Of a stretch of 11,280 nucleotides of DNA, positions 1-8,424 are shown in pieces (position 1 is the first letter of the stretch; each line of letters begins with the position of its first letter). Origin of the DNA: Betaproteobacteria bacterium (GTDB lineage Bacteria; Pseudomonadota; Gammaproteobacteria; Burkholderiales; Gallionellaceae); NCBI GenBank assembly GCA_028871775.1, contig JAGWMH010000037.1:1-11280 (forward strand), read 5' to 3'. The position numbers were made by a program, and so were the translations under genes. The notes beneath the pieces were generated by a model. The model saw only the letters and a list, made by a program, of their open reading frames with translations. It was not told the DNA's origin and did not search any database.

Positions 1-14
1 TGGCTGAATGGCGA

Positions 15-32
15 CATTCTGCGCGCAGAATG
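15..32. repeat. Perfect 18-base palindrome
   Basis: CATTCTGCGCGCAGAATG reads the same on both strands. It lies about 130 bases beyond the DUF2784 stop in the otherwise featureless stretch 1-159. There is no T-run on the correct side for a terminator in either direction: A bases follow it on the plus strand. It could be an operator-like dyad for a gene to the left of the window, or chance. Confidence 0.5.
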
Positions 33-159
33 CAAAAATCTCAATTCACAGGGTGGGTCAAATCACTGGCACATTGCAGCCTTCACCAGTGTCTGCGTCT
101 GGCGCGAAGCAGGCGCCTCTACCCCTGCCCCTTCAGCCCGCGTAGCCAATTAGAATTTT

Positions 160-549
160 TTAATTCCGCGCATGTCCCGGCGGCACGAGCAGCCAGGCAA
201 TCAACACCAGGATTCCAAATGCAGTGTAGGCAACGGTAAAAACCCAAGGGGCAAAATCATAGAACAGAACCTCGTGCAGCCAGTGCTGGATGAAAGAGCT
301 TGCATAGGCGCTGCCGCCCGCTGCCTCCCTCGACCGGCTCTCCCATTCGGTAAGCGGGCAGATCAGGCCCAGCCATGACTCCGCCATGACGATGCCGATT
401 GCCAGAAGGTGGGTAACCCTGAACCACCGGTTCCTGACCCAGTTCCAACGCAAATATTTTCCAGGCAGGATCACAACCAGCCCCAGCACGACAAACGCCA
501 CGAACAAGGCATGGGTGACGAAAATAAGATTGGCGGGGATCATGTGCAT
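160..549 (-). CDS. DUF2784 family small membrane protein
   Basis: A 129-residue inner-membrane protein with about three hydrophobic segments: residues 4-29 (NLIFVTHALFVAFVVLGLVV), about 45-65 (VTHLLAIGIVMAESWLGLICPLTEWE) and about 100-123 (PWVFTVAYTAFGILVLIAWLLV). The motif ICPLTEWE followed by SSFIQHWLHEVLFY is characteristic of DUF2784, a family without known function. The start is ATG 549, with a second ATG at 543. A TAA lies in frame just upstream, so no earlier start is possible, and the nearest GAGG is too far away to be a good ribosome site. It follows the Nudix stop by 44 bases and is probably transcribed with it. Confidence 0.85.
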   Translation of the reverse strand: MHMIPANLIFVTHALFVAFVVLGLVVILPGKYLRWNWVRNRWFRVTHLLAIGIVMAESWLGLICPLTEWESRSREAAGGSAYASSFIQHWLHEVLFYDFAPWVFTVAYTAFGILVLIAWLLVPPGHARN

Positions 550-593
550 GGCGGTTTAATTATCCTCAATTCGGCAGTTGCCTGCCCCCTCCC

Positions 594-1136
594 CTACCCC
601 CAGCCCTGCAGCGTCTTCTCCAGCCAGAACAGGCCGACGATGGTCTTGCTGTCGTTGATCTTGCCTTGCCTGATCCACTCCATCGCTTCGGCAAGCGACA
701 GCTCGAACACTTCGAGGAATTCGCCGTCGTCGAGCTGGCGGCCTTGATGGGTGAGGCCGCGCGCCAGGAAATATTCGATGTGCTCGTCGGCATAGCCGAT
801 GCACGGCCAGGTGGTGGCAAGATGCACCCACTCGCTGGCGGCATAGCCGGTTTCTTCCAGCAGCTCGCGCTGAGCGGTGCGCAGGATATCCTCGCTGGGG
901 TCAATCTTGCCCGCCGGGATTTCGATGAACTCGCGCTGCGGCGCATAGCGGTACTGGCGCTCCATCACCAGCTTGCCGTTGTCCAGCAACGCCAGCACGG
1001 CGACCGCGCCGGGATGGACGATGTATTCGCGGGTGTGCACCTGGCCGTCCGACAGGCACGCATGATCCTTGCGCACCTGAAAGAAGTTGCCGTCATAGAC
1101 GACTGTGGAATCGAGGCGTGTTTCTTTCAAATCCAT
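594..1136 (-). CDS. Nudix hydrolase, ADP-ribose pyrophosphatase type
   Basis: A 180-residue Nudix hydrolase. The box GX5EX7REUXEEXGU is complete at residues 76-98 (from GKIDPSE to RELLEETGY), with the metal-binding glutamates in REXXEE intact. The preceding MERQYRYAPQREFIEIPAGK is the signature of the ADP-ribose/ADP-sugar pyrophosphatase branch, in which the protein cleaves ADP-ribose to AMP and ribose 5-phosphate. It would clear ADP-ribose formed by NAD breakdown. As I recall, a Nudix gene of this kind commonly lies just after nuoN in Betaproteobacteria, usually with a DUF2818 gene between. Here the DUF255 gene takes that place. Substrate specificity within the branch cannot be settled from sequence alone. 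Confidence 0.93.
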   Translation of the reverse strand: MDLKETRLDSTVVYDGNFFQVRKDHACLSDGQVHTREYIVHPGAVAVLALLDNGKLVMERQYRYAPQREFIEIPAGKIDPSEDILRTAQRELLEETGYAASEWVHLATTWPCIGYADEHIEYFLARGLTHQGRQLDDGEFLEVFELSLAEAMEWIRQGKINDSKTIVGLFWLEKTLQGWG

Positions 1137-1140
1137 TTTT

Positions 1141-1147
1141 ACTCCTA
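1141..1147 (-). promoter_or_regulatory. Ribosome binding site of the Nudix gene
   Basis: The coding strand reads TAGGAGT, then four A bases and ATG at 1136. This near-ideal Shine-Dalgarno site favours 1136 over the upstream ATG at 1160. Confidence 0.75.
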
Positions 1148-1181
1148 TACCTTGCAGCAAACCGGCCGCGCATTGGCAGAC

Positions 1182-3260
1182 TTAGCTCGCCTCACCGGAT
1201 TGGCAAACATCTATCAATTCTTGGCAATCATTTATCACCGGCAAACATTTTACGCTCTGACAAACCCAAGCGCTGACACCTTGCGACCAAGGCTTCGCCA
1301 GTGTGTCCGGCAGGCCGGCAAGCTCGCCTTCCAGTGCCAGGATCAGGGTGACGGGCCAATAGTACTGGGATAGTTGCTGGCGCCACGCTGCGCTTGCTCC
1401 CGGTGCGCTGCGCAAAATAACGATTTGCGGCGGCGTGAGATATTCCTGCAACGCCATCAGCAGGCTCATGAAGCCCGCCGGTTGCTGCACCAGCGCCGGG
1501 TAATAGAGCTTCAGCGTGCGCTCGGCGGCATCGAGATAGCGTGGCTCTCCCAGCAGTTGGCCGAGGCGCTGCAAGGCGAGCGCCGCGATGCCATTGCCGG
1601 ACGGCGTGGCATTGTCATGGCCGGGCTTGGGGCGATGGATGAGCTTTTCATGATCGTGGCTGGTGAAGAAAAAGCCGCCCTCCTGTTGATCCTCGAACTG
1701 CTCCAGCAACACGTCGGCGAGTGCGCGGGCAAATCCCAGGTCGGCCAGGCGGAACTGCGCTTGCAGCAATTCCAGCAGGGCGTCCAGCATGAAGGCATAG
1801 TCATCCAGATAGGCATTCAGGTGCGCCTTGCCGTCCTTGCAGGTCGCCAGCAGGCGGCCGTTGCGCCACATCGCGGCGCGGATGAAATCCGCCGCGCGCT
1901 GCGCCGCGGCTACCCATGCCGGTTGATCCAGGATCCTGCCGGCGCGCGCCATGCCCTTGATCATCAGCGCATTCCAGCTGACCAGAATCTTTTCGTCGCG
2001 CCCCGGGCGCACCCGGCTTTCACGCGCAGCGAACATTTTCTGTTGCGCACTGGCGAGCAGTTGTGCAGCCTGCTCCGGCGGCAGGTGGCGCGTCTGCGCG
2101 ATGGCGTGCAGCGGCTGGTCCACGAGCAGGTTCCAGTGCCGGTGTTCGAAGTTGGGCGGCTGGTCCAGGCCGTAGTGGGCGGCTGCGACGGCATACTCCT
2201 CCGCGCTCAACAGGCTGGCGGCCTGCTCTGGCGTCCACACGTAAAACTTGCCTTCCTCGTGTTCGGAATCCGCATCCAGGCTGGAATAAAAACCGCCCTG
2301 CGGCGACTGCATCTCGCGCATGGCCCAGCCGGCGATGCCTTGTGCCACGCGCCTGAACGATGCCTCGCCGCTCAGCACATACGCATCGGCGTAAAGCGCC
2401 AGCAGCGGGCCGTTGTCGTACAGCATTTTTTCGAAGTGGGGAATGGCCCAGCGCTCATCCACGCTGTAACGGCAGAAGCCGCCGCCCAACTGATCGTGGA
2501 TGCCGCCCTCCGCCATTTTGCGCAGCGTGTGGAGCACCATGCTGCGTGCATCGGGGTCGCCGCCGCGCATTGCATGCCTGAGCAGAAACTCCATTCCTAC
2601 CGGTTGCGGGAACTTGGGCGCGCCGCCAAACCCGCCGTAGACGGGATCGAAAGCCTGCCGCAATTCGCTGCATGCATCAGCCAGCGGCGTTTTGCTGAAG
2701 CTGGCCTGACCTTCCGCGCTCGGCAGAGTGGCGCCAAATGCATGCAGCAGCGATGCATTTTGTTTGGCGATATCATCCCGGCGCGTGTGGTAAATTTCGG
2801 CCGCATACTCCAGCACCTGCACAAAGCCGGGCAGGTTGTAGCGTGCCTCTCTGGGAAAATAAGTGCCGCCGAAAAACGGCGTCTGATCCGGCGTCAGAAA
2901 CAGGGTGAGCGGCCAGCCGCCGCTACGCTGGTTCAGCATGGCATGGGCGGTCTGGTAGATATGGTCGAGGTCGGGGCGCTCTTCTCGGTCCACCTTGATG
3001 TTGATGAAGTGCCGGTTCATCACCGCCGCGACCCTGGCATCCTCGAACGATTCATGCGCCATGACATGGCACCAGTGGCAGGCGGAATAGCCGATGGAAA
3101 GCAGGATCGGCTTGTCCTGTTCGCGCGCGCACCTCAGCGCTTCCTCGCCCCACGGAAACCAGTCCACCGGGTTGCCGGCGTGCTGCTGCAAATAAGGGCT
3201 GGTTTCCCGGACGAGGCGGTTGGGCATGGTTGGCTCAATAAAATTGTTTGCCGCAGTCAT
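1182..3260 (-). CDS. DUF255 thioredoxin-domain protein (YyaL/SPATA20 family)
   Basis: A long cytosolic protein (692 residues from ATG 3260) of the DUF255 family. The N-terminal thioredoxin-like domain (PF03190) opens with [21 protein letters not shown] and carries the redox-like CHWCH motif at residues 61-65, then [11 protein letters not shown] and [11 protein letters not shown]. The rest resembles a six-hairpin (alpha/alpha) glycosidase-type barrel, with [22 protein letters not shown] and [14 protein letters not shown]. Length is normal for the family; the enzymatic role is not established. Three starts are possible. ATG 3287 lies inside the nuo terminator and is unlikely. ATG 3260 has a GAAG site six bases upstream. 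ATG 3227 gives [10 protein letters not shown], the usual family start, but has little ribosome site. I chose 3260 with modest certainty. No clear promoter is visible. The Nudix gene follows after 45 bases, so they may form one unit. Confidence 0.9.
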   Translation of the reverse strand: MTAANNFIEPTMPNRLVRETSPYLQQHAGNPVDWFPWGEEALRCAREQDKPILLSIGYSACHWCHVMAHESFEDARVAAVMNRHFINIKVDREERPDLDHIYQTAHAMLNQRSGGWPLTLFLTPDQTPFFGGTYFPREARYNLPGFVQVLEYAAEIYHTRRDDIAKQNASLLHAFGATLPSAEGQASFSKTPLADACSELRQAFDPVYGGFGGAPKFPQPVGMEFLLRHAMRGGDPDARSMVLHTLRKMAEGGIHDQLGGGFCRYSVDERWAIPHFEKMLYDNGPLLALYADAYVLSGEASFRRVAQGIAGWAMREMQSPQGGFYSSLDADSEHEEGKFYVWTPEQAASLLSAEEYAVAAAHYGLDQPPNFEHRHWNLLVDQPLHAIAQTRHLPPEQAAQLLASAQQKMFAARESRVRPGRDEKILVSWNALMIKGMARAGRILDQPAWVAAAQRAADFIRAAMWRNGRLLATCKDGKAHLNAYLDDYAFMLDALLELLQAQFRLADLGFARALADVLLEQFEDQQEGGFFFTSHDHEKLIHRPKPGHDNATPSGNGIAALALQRLGQLLGEPRYLDAAERTLKLYYPALVQQPAGFMSLLMALQEYLTPPQIVILRSAPGASAAWRQQLSQYYWPVTLILALEGELAGLPDTLAKPWSQGVSAWVCQSVKCLPVINDCQELIDVCQSGEAS

Positions 3261-3270
3261 TCTAACTTCA

Positions 3271-3299
3271 AACAAAAACTCCCGCACACGGCGGGAGTT
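3271..3299 (-). terminator. Rho-independent terminator of the nuo operon
   Basis: On the minus strand AACTCCCGC and GCGGGAGTT form a perfect nine-pair stem around a five-base loop (CGTGT), followed by TTTGTTT. The stem begins 25 bases after the nuoN stop. The shape, GC-rich core and T-run are those of an intrinsic terminator, and it marks the end of the nuo transcript. Confidence 0.9.
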
Positions 3300-3324
3300 C
3301 AGGATGGCTGCATTGCTAAACGTT

Positions 3325-4782
3325 TTAGTGCAGCAACAACGACTGCTGCGCCGACACTGCGCACACCGCCATCAGTTTGCCCGGCAGGATACCCAGCAGC
3401 AATACCGCCAATCCGTTAAACGAAATCAGGATACCGGTGTCCGGCTGGATGGAGATCGCAGCATGGCTTTCCGGAGCGTCGAAATACATCAGTTTGACGA
3501 TGCGCAGGTAGAAGAACGCGCCGATCAGCGAGAACAGCACGGCGATCGCGACCAGCGGAATGTGCCCGGAATTCACCGCCGCGCTGAACACCGAGAACTT
3601 GGCGTAGAAGCCCACCGTAGGCGGCACTCCGGCCATGGAAAACATCAGCAGCAGCATGATGAAGGCGAACCACGGACTGCGCCGGCTGAGCCCCTTGAAA
3701 TCGTTTATGGTATCGGCCTCGAAGCCATCTGCGCGCGACAGCAGCATGATCATGCCGAACGCGCCCAGCGACATCAGCGCGTACACCACGGCATAGAACA
3801 TCGACGCCCCATAACCCTCGATGCTGCCGCTCAATATTCCAAGCAGCAGAAATCCCATGTGGGAAATGGTGGAGTAGGCGAGCATGCGCTTGATGTTGGT
3901 CTGCGCGATCGCGGTGACGTTGCCGAGGACGATCGAGGCGATCGCGAGAATAACCAGCATGGCAGACCAGTGCGGCATCAGCGGTTGCAGTCCCTCCACC
4001 AGAATGCGCGTGACAAAGGCAAAGGCGGCCAGTTTGGGAGCCGAGCCGATCAGCATGGTTATGGCGGTGGGCGCACCCTGATACACGTCCGGCACCCACA
4101 TGTGGAAGGGCACTACGCCGAGCTTGAAGGCCAGGCCGCAGACCACGAACACCAGGCCGAATATCTGCAAATTCCTGTCCGCCGCGCCGGACTGGATCGC
4201 CTGGGTCAGCGCGCCCAGTTCCAGCGTGCCGGTCGCGCCATACAGCATGGACATTCCGTACAACAACAGGCTGGAAGCCAGCGCGCCTAGCACAAAGTAT
4301 TTCATCGCGGCTTCGATGGCGGTGGCGGAATCGCGTTGCATAGCGACCAGCGTATACAGGCTCAGGGAGAGCAGTTCCAGCCCGAGATACAGGGTGACAA
4401 AGTGGTTGGCGGAAATCATCACCATCATGCCGAGCATGGCGAACAGCACCAGCACCATGAACTCGCCGGTGAACAGGCCGCGCGCGGTGAGATATAGCCT
4501 CGAATATGCCAGCATCATGGACAGCGCCAGACAGGTCAGGAGTTTCAGCACATCGGACATAAGGTCGTCCACGAACATGTTGTGAAAGGCATATATCACC
4601 CGGTTTTCGTGCGTGCCGACGAGAATCAGCGAACAGCCCAGCAGGGTGAGTTGCACCAGCATGTAGGTGGCCAGCCTGCCGCTTTGCCTGATCAGCAGGT
4701 CCGCAATCAGTATCACGCACGTCATGGCCAGCACGAAGATTTCGGGGAGCACAGGCACCAAATCTGACATTACAAAGTTCAT
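3325..4782 (-). CDS. nuoN: NADH-quinone oxidoreductase subunit N
   Basis: NuoN is the antiporter-like subunit nearest the quinone site. With the chosen start it has 485 residues, the usual length. Proton-path residues are E136 ([13 protein letters not shown]), K220 ([21 protein letters not shown]), K250 ([10 protein letters not shown]) and the TM12 lysine K395 ([11 protein letters not shown]). A longer frame opens at 4833, but that would overlap nuoM by 34 bases and add a polar leader. ATG at 4782 gives [16 protein letters not shown], the opening expected for betaproteobacterial NuoN, and lies 17 bases after the nuoM stop with a purine-rich GGAAACGGA upstream. ATG at 4770 is a weaker alternative. 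It is the last gene of the nuo operon and is followed by a terminator. Confidence 0.95.
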   Translation of the reverse strand: MNFVMSDLVPVLPEIFVLAMTCVILIADLLIRQSGRLATYMLVQLTLLGCSLILVGTHENRVIYAFHNMFVDDLMSDVLKLLTCLALSMMLAYSRLYLTARGLFTGEFMVLVLFAMLGMMVMISANHFVTLYLGLELLSLSLYTLVAMQRDSATAIEAAMKYFVLGALASSLLLYGMSMLYGATGTLELGALTQAIQSGAADRNLQIFGLVFVVCGLAFKLGVVPFHMWVPDVYQGAPTAITMLIGSAPKLAAFAFVTRILVEGLQPLMPHWSAMLVILAIASIVLGNVTAIAQTNIKRMLAYSTISHMGFLLLGILSGSIEGYGASMFYAVVYALMSLGAFGMIMLLSRADGFEADTINDFKGLSRRSPWFAFIMLLLMFSMAGVPPTVGFYAKFSVFSAAVNSGHIPLVAIAVLFSLIGAFFYLRIVKLMYFDAPESHAAISIQPDTGILISFNGLAVLLLGILPGKLMAVCAVSAQQSLLLH

Positions 4783-4799
4783 AGCGTCCGTTTCCGATC

Positions 4800-6422
4800 C
4801 TAGTTGGAAATTTGACAAGGCGATGCGCCGCACGAGTCTGCGGGTGCCCGGCTCGCTGCGGCGGTGCTCGCCACTGCGGCATACCGGGGCATCGGGCCGG
4901 ACCGCGGCGGAAGCACTGCGTCATTGCGCCCTTCAACATTCTTGACACCCCGGGCCGACGACACCTCCGACACGAGGTGCTCTACGCTCGCCCGCATCCT
5001 GTCGAGGAACGGTCCCGGGTTGAAGCCGATCCAGAACACCAGCACCAGCAAGGGTATTAACGTTGCGATCTCGCGACCGTTGAGGTCGGTAACAACAACA
5101 TCGTCCTTCCTGGTCGATTCGCCCCAGACCACCCGTTGCAGCATCCACAGCATGTAGGCCACGGTGAGCACCACCCCGCCGATAGCGATAGCCCCAAGCA
5201 GGAGGTTGAATTTGAACGATCCGATCAGCACCAGGAATTCCCCGACAAATGAATTCGTTCCGGGCAGCCCGAAGGAAGCAAATGAAAAAATGGCCAGCAG
5301 CGTCACATAAATCGGCACCGTCATCCGCAGCCCGCCGCAGTCCGAGATAAGCCGGCTGTGGGTTCTCTCGTAGATGATTCCCACGCAGAGAAACAGCGCC
5401 CCGGTGGTGATCCCGTGGTTGACCATCTGAAGAATCGCCCCCTCGATGCCCTGCGGATTGAAGACGAATATTCCCATGGTGACGAATCCCATATGCCCGA
5501 CGCTGGAGTAGGCGACCAGTTTCTTGAGATCGGTTTGTACCAGCGCCATGTACGAGCCCCAGATGATGGCAATCAGCGAAAGGACCAGGACGATCGGCGC
5601 AAAAGCATGGCTGGCATCGGGTGTGATCGGCAAACTGAATCTCAGGAAGCCGTAGGTGCCCAGCTTCAGCATCACGCTTGCCAGCATCACGCTACCGGCG
5701 GTGGGCGCCTCGACGTGGGCGTCGGGCAGCCAGGTATGGAACGGAAACATCGGCACCTTGATCGCGAAGGCAAGGAAGAAGGCCCAGAACACCCAGAACT
5801 GGAACGTCGCGCTGTACGATCCTTTCGCAAGCTCCTGAATGTCGAATGTCTCGCCGCCCATGAAATACAGCGCCAGTATCGCCACCAGCATGGGAAGGCT
5901 GCCTGCCATGGTATACAGGAAGAACTTCAGCGCGGCATATATCCGGCGCTGGCCGCCCCATACCCCGATGATAAGGAACATCGGAATGAGCTCCGCCTCC
6001 CAGAACACGAAGAACAGGAGCAAATCGAGCGACACAAATACGCCGATCAGCGCCGCCTCCATGATCAGGATCGCCATCATGTACTCCTTGACCCGGGTAT
6101 CGATGGCCTTCCATGAGCAGAGCACGCACATCGGGGTAACCAGAGTGGTGAGCAGCACCAGCAGCACGCTGATACCGTCCACGCCGACGGCATAATTGAT
6201 GTTGAAAGCGGGTATCCAGGACACCCGTGTGACAAATTGCATCTCGTGGCTGGAGGTATCGAAGAGATACCACAGCGGAAGCGAAGCGGCAAAAACCAGC
6301 AGGCTGAAAGCGAGAGCGATCCGGCGTGTCCACTCGTCATTGCGCGGGGCGAAGCCGACTATCGCCGCGCCGAGGGTTGGAAGAATAATAAGCAAGCTCA
6401 ATAAATTGGATTCGTGTATCAC
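4800..6422 (-). CDS. nuoM: NADH-quinone oxidoreductase subunit M with C-terminal extension
   Basis: NuoM is the middle antiporter-like subunit of the complex I membrane arm. All diagnostic residues are present: TM5 glutamate E142 ([14 protein letters not shown]), TM7 lysine K222 ([21 protein letters not shown]), TM8 lysine K253 ([12 protein letters not shown]), H336 ([12 protein letters not shown]) and the NuoM-specific TM12 glutamate E395 (SFVGEFLVL). The start is GTG at 6422 behind a good GAGG site. The normal protein should end near residue 487 ([12 protein letters not shown]). This one runs on for about 53 residues of Ala/Pro/Ser/Arg-rich, non-membrane sequence ending in SPCQISN, giving 540 in all. 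The N-terminus ([15 protein letters not shown]) does not look like the betaproteobacterial NuoM I recall, so the gene may have come in with the two antiporter genes upstream. Confidence 0.93.
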   Translation of the reverse strand: MIHESNLLSLLIILPTLGAAIVGFAPRNDEWTRRIALAFSLLVFAASLPLWYLFDTSSHEMQFVTRVSWIPAFNINYAVGVDGISVLLVLLTTLVTPMCVLCSWKAIDTRVKEYMMAILIMEAALIGVFVSLDLLLFFVFWEAELIPMFLIIGVWGGQRRIYAALKFFLYTMAGSLPMLVAILALYFMGGETFDIQELAKGSYSATFQFWVFWAFFLAFAIKVPMFPFHTWLPDAHVEAPTAGSVMLASVMLKLGTYGFLRFSLPITPDASHAFAPIVLVLSLIAIIWGSYMALVQTDLKKLVAYSSVGHMGFVTMGIFVFNPQGIEGAILQMVNHGITTGALFLCVGIIYERTHSRLISDCGGLRMTVPIYVTLLAIFSFASFGLPGTNSFVGEFLVLIGSFKFNLLLGAIAIGGVVLTVAYMLWMLQRVVWGESTRKDDVVVTDLNGREIATLIPLLVLVFWIGFNPGPFLDRMRASVEHLVSEVSSARGVKNVEGRNDAVLPPRSGPMPRYAAVASTAAASRAPADSCGASPCQISN

Positions 6423-6429
6423 GCTATAA

Positions 6430-6434
6430 CCTCA
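6430..6434 (-). promoter_or_regulatory. Ribosome binding site of nuoM, overlapping the upstream stop
   Basis: The coding strand reads TGAGG, whose TGA is the stop codon of the NuoL-like gene, with GAGG followed after eight bases by GTG. It supports the GTG start of nuoM and coupling of the two genes. Confidence 0.65.
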
Positions 6435-8180
6435 GAACAGCGAATAAAGGCTCAGGATTAAAAGCGATCCCACCATGACCAGGGCATAATGCTGGAGCTG
6501 TCCGGTCTGCATCTGCCGCAGCGCGCCGGCCCACCGCACCACCACGGCCGCAACGGCGTTGACCGCCCCGTCAATAACATGCTTGTCCAGCCACAGCCCT
6601 TTTGTGCCCAGTGTCAGATTGCCGCGGAACACATGTCGGTACACCTGAATAAACCAGTTCTCGATGGGACTTACCACGCGGTACACAAACTGCATGAAAA
6701 GGCCGGCTCCCTTCCGGTAGAACCAGTCTATGTCCAGGGTGATCTTGCGCAGCCCCCCGAGTTTCTTGCGCAGCATGAAGAAACCCATCCCGGTGAACAG
6801 CAGTATCTGCAAGGCCCAGATGACATGGGTCGGGGTGTAGGAATGGTATTCAACCAGGTTCGGCAGCTTGTCGTAAAGCCATGCGGGATAAACACCGATG
6901 AAGATGCACAGGAACGAGGCCATCCCCATCGCCACCAGCATGTTGCGCGGCGGTTCGGTCGGGCGTAACCCGCAATCTTTGCCGAAGAAAGTGTAATAGG
7001 GAATCTTCAGCCCCAGGCACAGGAAAGTTCCGACGGAAGCCATGGTGAGCAGCAGCCATATCTTGGGAAGATGCATCTCGGCGGCGGCGGAGATTTCCAT
7101 GGACTTGCTCACGAATCCGCTGAACAGGGGGAAAGCCGAAATCGAAAAGGCGCCGATCATGTAGAGCACGAAGGTCACGGGCATCCCGCGGTATAAACCT
7201 CCCAGATCGCTGAGCTTGCTCCGCCCCGTCATCTGAATGACCGCACCTGCCCCCATAAACAGCAGTCCCTTGTACAGGATGTGCGCAAAAGCATGCGCGA
7301 CCGCACCGTTGATGGCCAGCTCAGACCCCATCCCGATGGCGGCCACCATGAAGCCCACCTGGCTGATGATGTGGTAGCCGAGCAGCCGGCGAATATCGTT
7401 CGACAGCATGGCAAACACCACGCCGTAGAGCGCCATGATCGTGCCCATCCAGATGAGCAACTCCGTCCCGGCGTAGCCGCGGGCCAGCGCATAGACCGCC
7501 GTCTTGGTGGTGAAAGCACTCAGGAAAACCGCACCCGTCACCGTCGCCTCGGGGTAGGCATCGGTTAGCCATGCGTGCAGCGGAGGAACGGCGGCGTTGA
7601 GCATGAAGCCGATCAGGATGAGATAGAACGCAGCGCCATTTACCTGCTGCATGGCATCGAAACGGGTCGATCCGGTCGTCACATAAAGAATCACGATCCC
7701 GGCAAGAAGCACCACGCCGCCAACGGTATGCACCAGCAGATAGCGGTACCCGGCTTCGATCGAGGCCTTTACCCGGCGCGACCAGATGAGCCAGACCGAG
7801 GCGACCCCCATGAGCTCCCAGAACACAAAGAGCGTCAAAAGATCACCGGCAAACGTTGCTCCGATTGCTGACCCGGCATAGGCGAACGCGGCGATATGCT
7901 GCCCGTTGTCTTTGACATGCAGCGCATAGGTCGCCCCGATCAGCGCTGCGCTCGAGAACACGTACGCGAAGGCAAGGCTGAGCTTGTCCGCACGCCCGAA
8001 GACCAGTTCAAATCCGAGGAAGTGGACGACGCCATGGACACCGGGCGACATCAGCATCACGGTCAGCAGGGCAAGGGTCGGGAGGAGAACGATATAAACC
8101 TGCTGCACCCTCCCTTTGAGGAAAGGAATGAGCAGTGCCCCCAGAATGAGGAAAACCGAAGGGTGGAGCCATTCAATCAT
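6432..8180 (-). CDS. NuoL-like antiporter subunit with MrpD-type core and NuoL-type C-terminus
   Basis: A 582-residue membrane protein in the nuoL position. The core is closer to Mrp-type subunit D than to ordinary NuoL: TM5 glutamate E122 (FWELMGVAS), TM8 lysine K226 (SAFTTKTAVYALARG), TM10 H300 and K304 (AHILYKGLLFMGAGA) and TM12 lysine K359 (SGFVSKS). The TM7 position, normally lysine, is asparagine N195 (GFMLNAAVPPLHAWL). After about residue 470 comes DIDWFYRK, a long mostly amphipathic stretch, then LDKHVIDGAVNAVAAVV and RQMQTGQLQHYALVMVGS. These last parts match the lateral helix and final anchor helix of NuoL. It is therefore likely to be the distal subunit that straps the arm together. 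It starts at ATG 8180 inside the end of the small gene. Its stop lies nine bases from the nuoM start. Confidence 0.9.
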   Translation of the reverse strand: MIEWLHPSVFLILGALLIPFLKGRVQQVYIVLLPTLALLTVMLMSPGVHGVVHFLGFELVFGRADKLSLAFAYVFSSAALIGATYALHVKDNGQHIAAFAYAGSAIGATFAGDLLTLFVFWELMGVASVWLIWSRRVKASIEAGYRYLLVHTVGGVVLLAGIVILYVTTGSTRFDAMQQVNGAAFYLILIGFMLNAAVPPLHAWLTDAYPEATVTGAVFLSAFTTKTAVYALARGYAGTELLIWMGTIMALYGVVFAMLSNDIRRLLGYHIISQVGFMVAAIGMGSELAINGAVAHAFAHILYKGLLFMGAGAVIQMTGRSKLSDLGGLYRGMPVTFVLYMIGAFSISAFPLFSGFVSKSMEISAAAEMHLPKIWLLLTMASVGTFLCLGLKIPYYTFFGKDCGLRPTEPPRNMLVAMGMASFLCIFIGVYPAWLYDKLPNLVEYHSYTPTHVIWALQILLFTGMGFFMLRKKLGGLRKITLDIDWFYRKGAGLFMQFVYRVVSPIENWFIQVYRHVFRGNLTLGTKGLWLDKHVIDGAVNAVAAVVVRWAGALRQMQTGQLQHYALVMVGSLLILSLYSLF

Positions 8181-8424
8181 CGTAGTAATCCTCAGGCCGC
8201 CCCAGCAAATAGTGTCCCAATGTTTTCGAAACGACGACGATCAGGATAAAAGAGAGCAGCCCGTAGAGGGCGCTGAACCCCGGGATGTCGTCCCAGAAAA
8301 ATTCCGAGTGGTGCCGGGGAAGAAAAAAATCGATCACCACAATGAGCGCAAGCACCGCGAAACCGATCTGCTTCAGCGTCTTTGCGTTGTTCACCAGGTT
8401 TTCCAGAATCTTGCCTATATCCAT
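8173..8424 (-). CDS. Small two-helix membrane protein within the complex I module
   Basis: An 83-residue protein of no named family that I can assign. It has a polar N-terminus (ENLVNNAKTLKQ), a first membrane helix at about residues 19-35 (IGFAVLALIVVIDFFLP), a loop RHHSEFFWDDIPGF rich in charged and aromatic residues, a second helix at about 50-67, then SKTLGHYLL and an acidic end. The start is ATG at 8424, sharing one base with the previous stop (TGATG) and preceded by AAGGTGGGG. A GTG one codon earlier is also possible. Its stop overlaps the next gene by eight bases. Fully nested between two antiporter-like genes, it is probably made in step with them. I recall similar small proteins beside MrpD-like genes elsewhere. 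An assembly or bridging subunit is a reasonable guess, not shown. Confidence 0.8.
   Translation of the reverse strand: MDIGKILENLVNNAKTLKQIGFAVLALIVVIDFFLPRHHSEFFWDDIPGFSALYGLLSFILIVVVSKTLGHYLLGRPEDYYDD

Noticed and set aside
1374..3419. 681-codon open frame on the plus strand
   Set aside because: It is the antisense shadow of the DUF255 gene and the end of nuoN. The product is an Arg/Gln/His/Ala-rich string with no domain, as expected from high-GC antisense frames.
4783..4833. Longer nuoN start at 4833
   Set aside because: It would overlap the nuoM end by 34 bases and add a polar leader not expected in NuoN; 4782 gives the family's usual opening.
3416..4948. 510-codon minus-strand frame over nuoN
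   Set aside because: It is another reading frame of the same strand, lacks membrane helices and overlaps the well-supported NuoN throughout.
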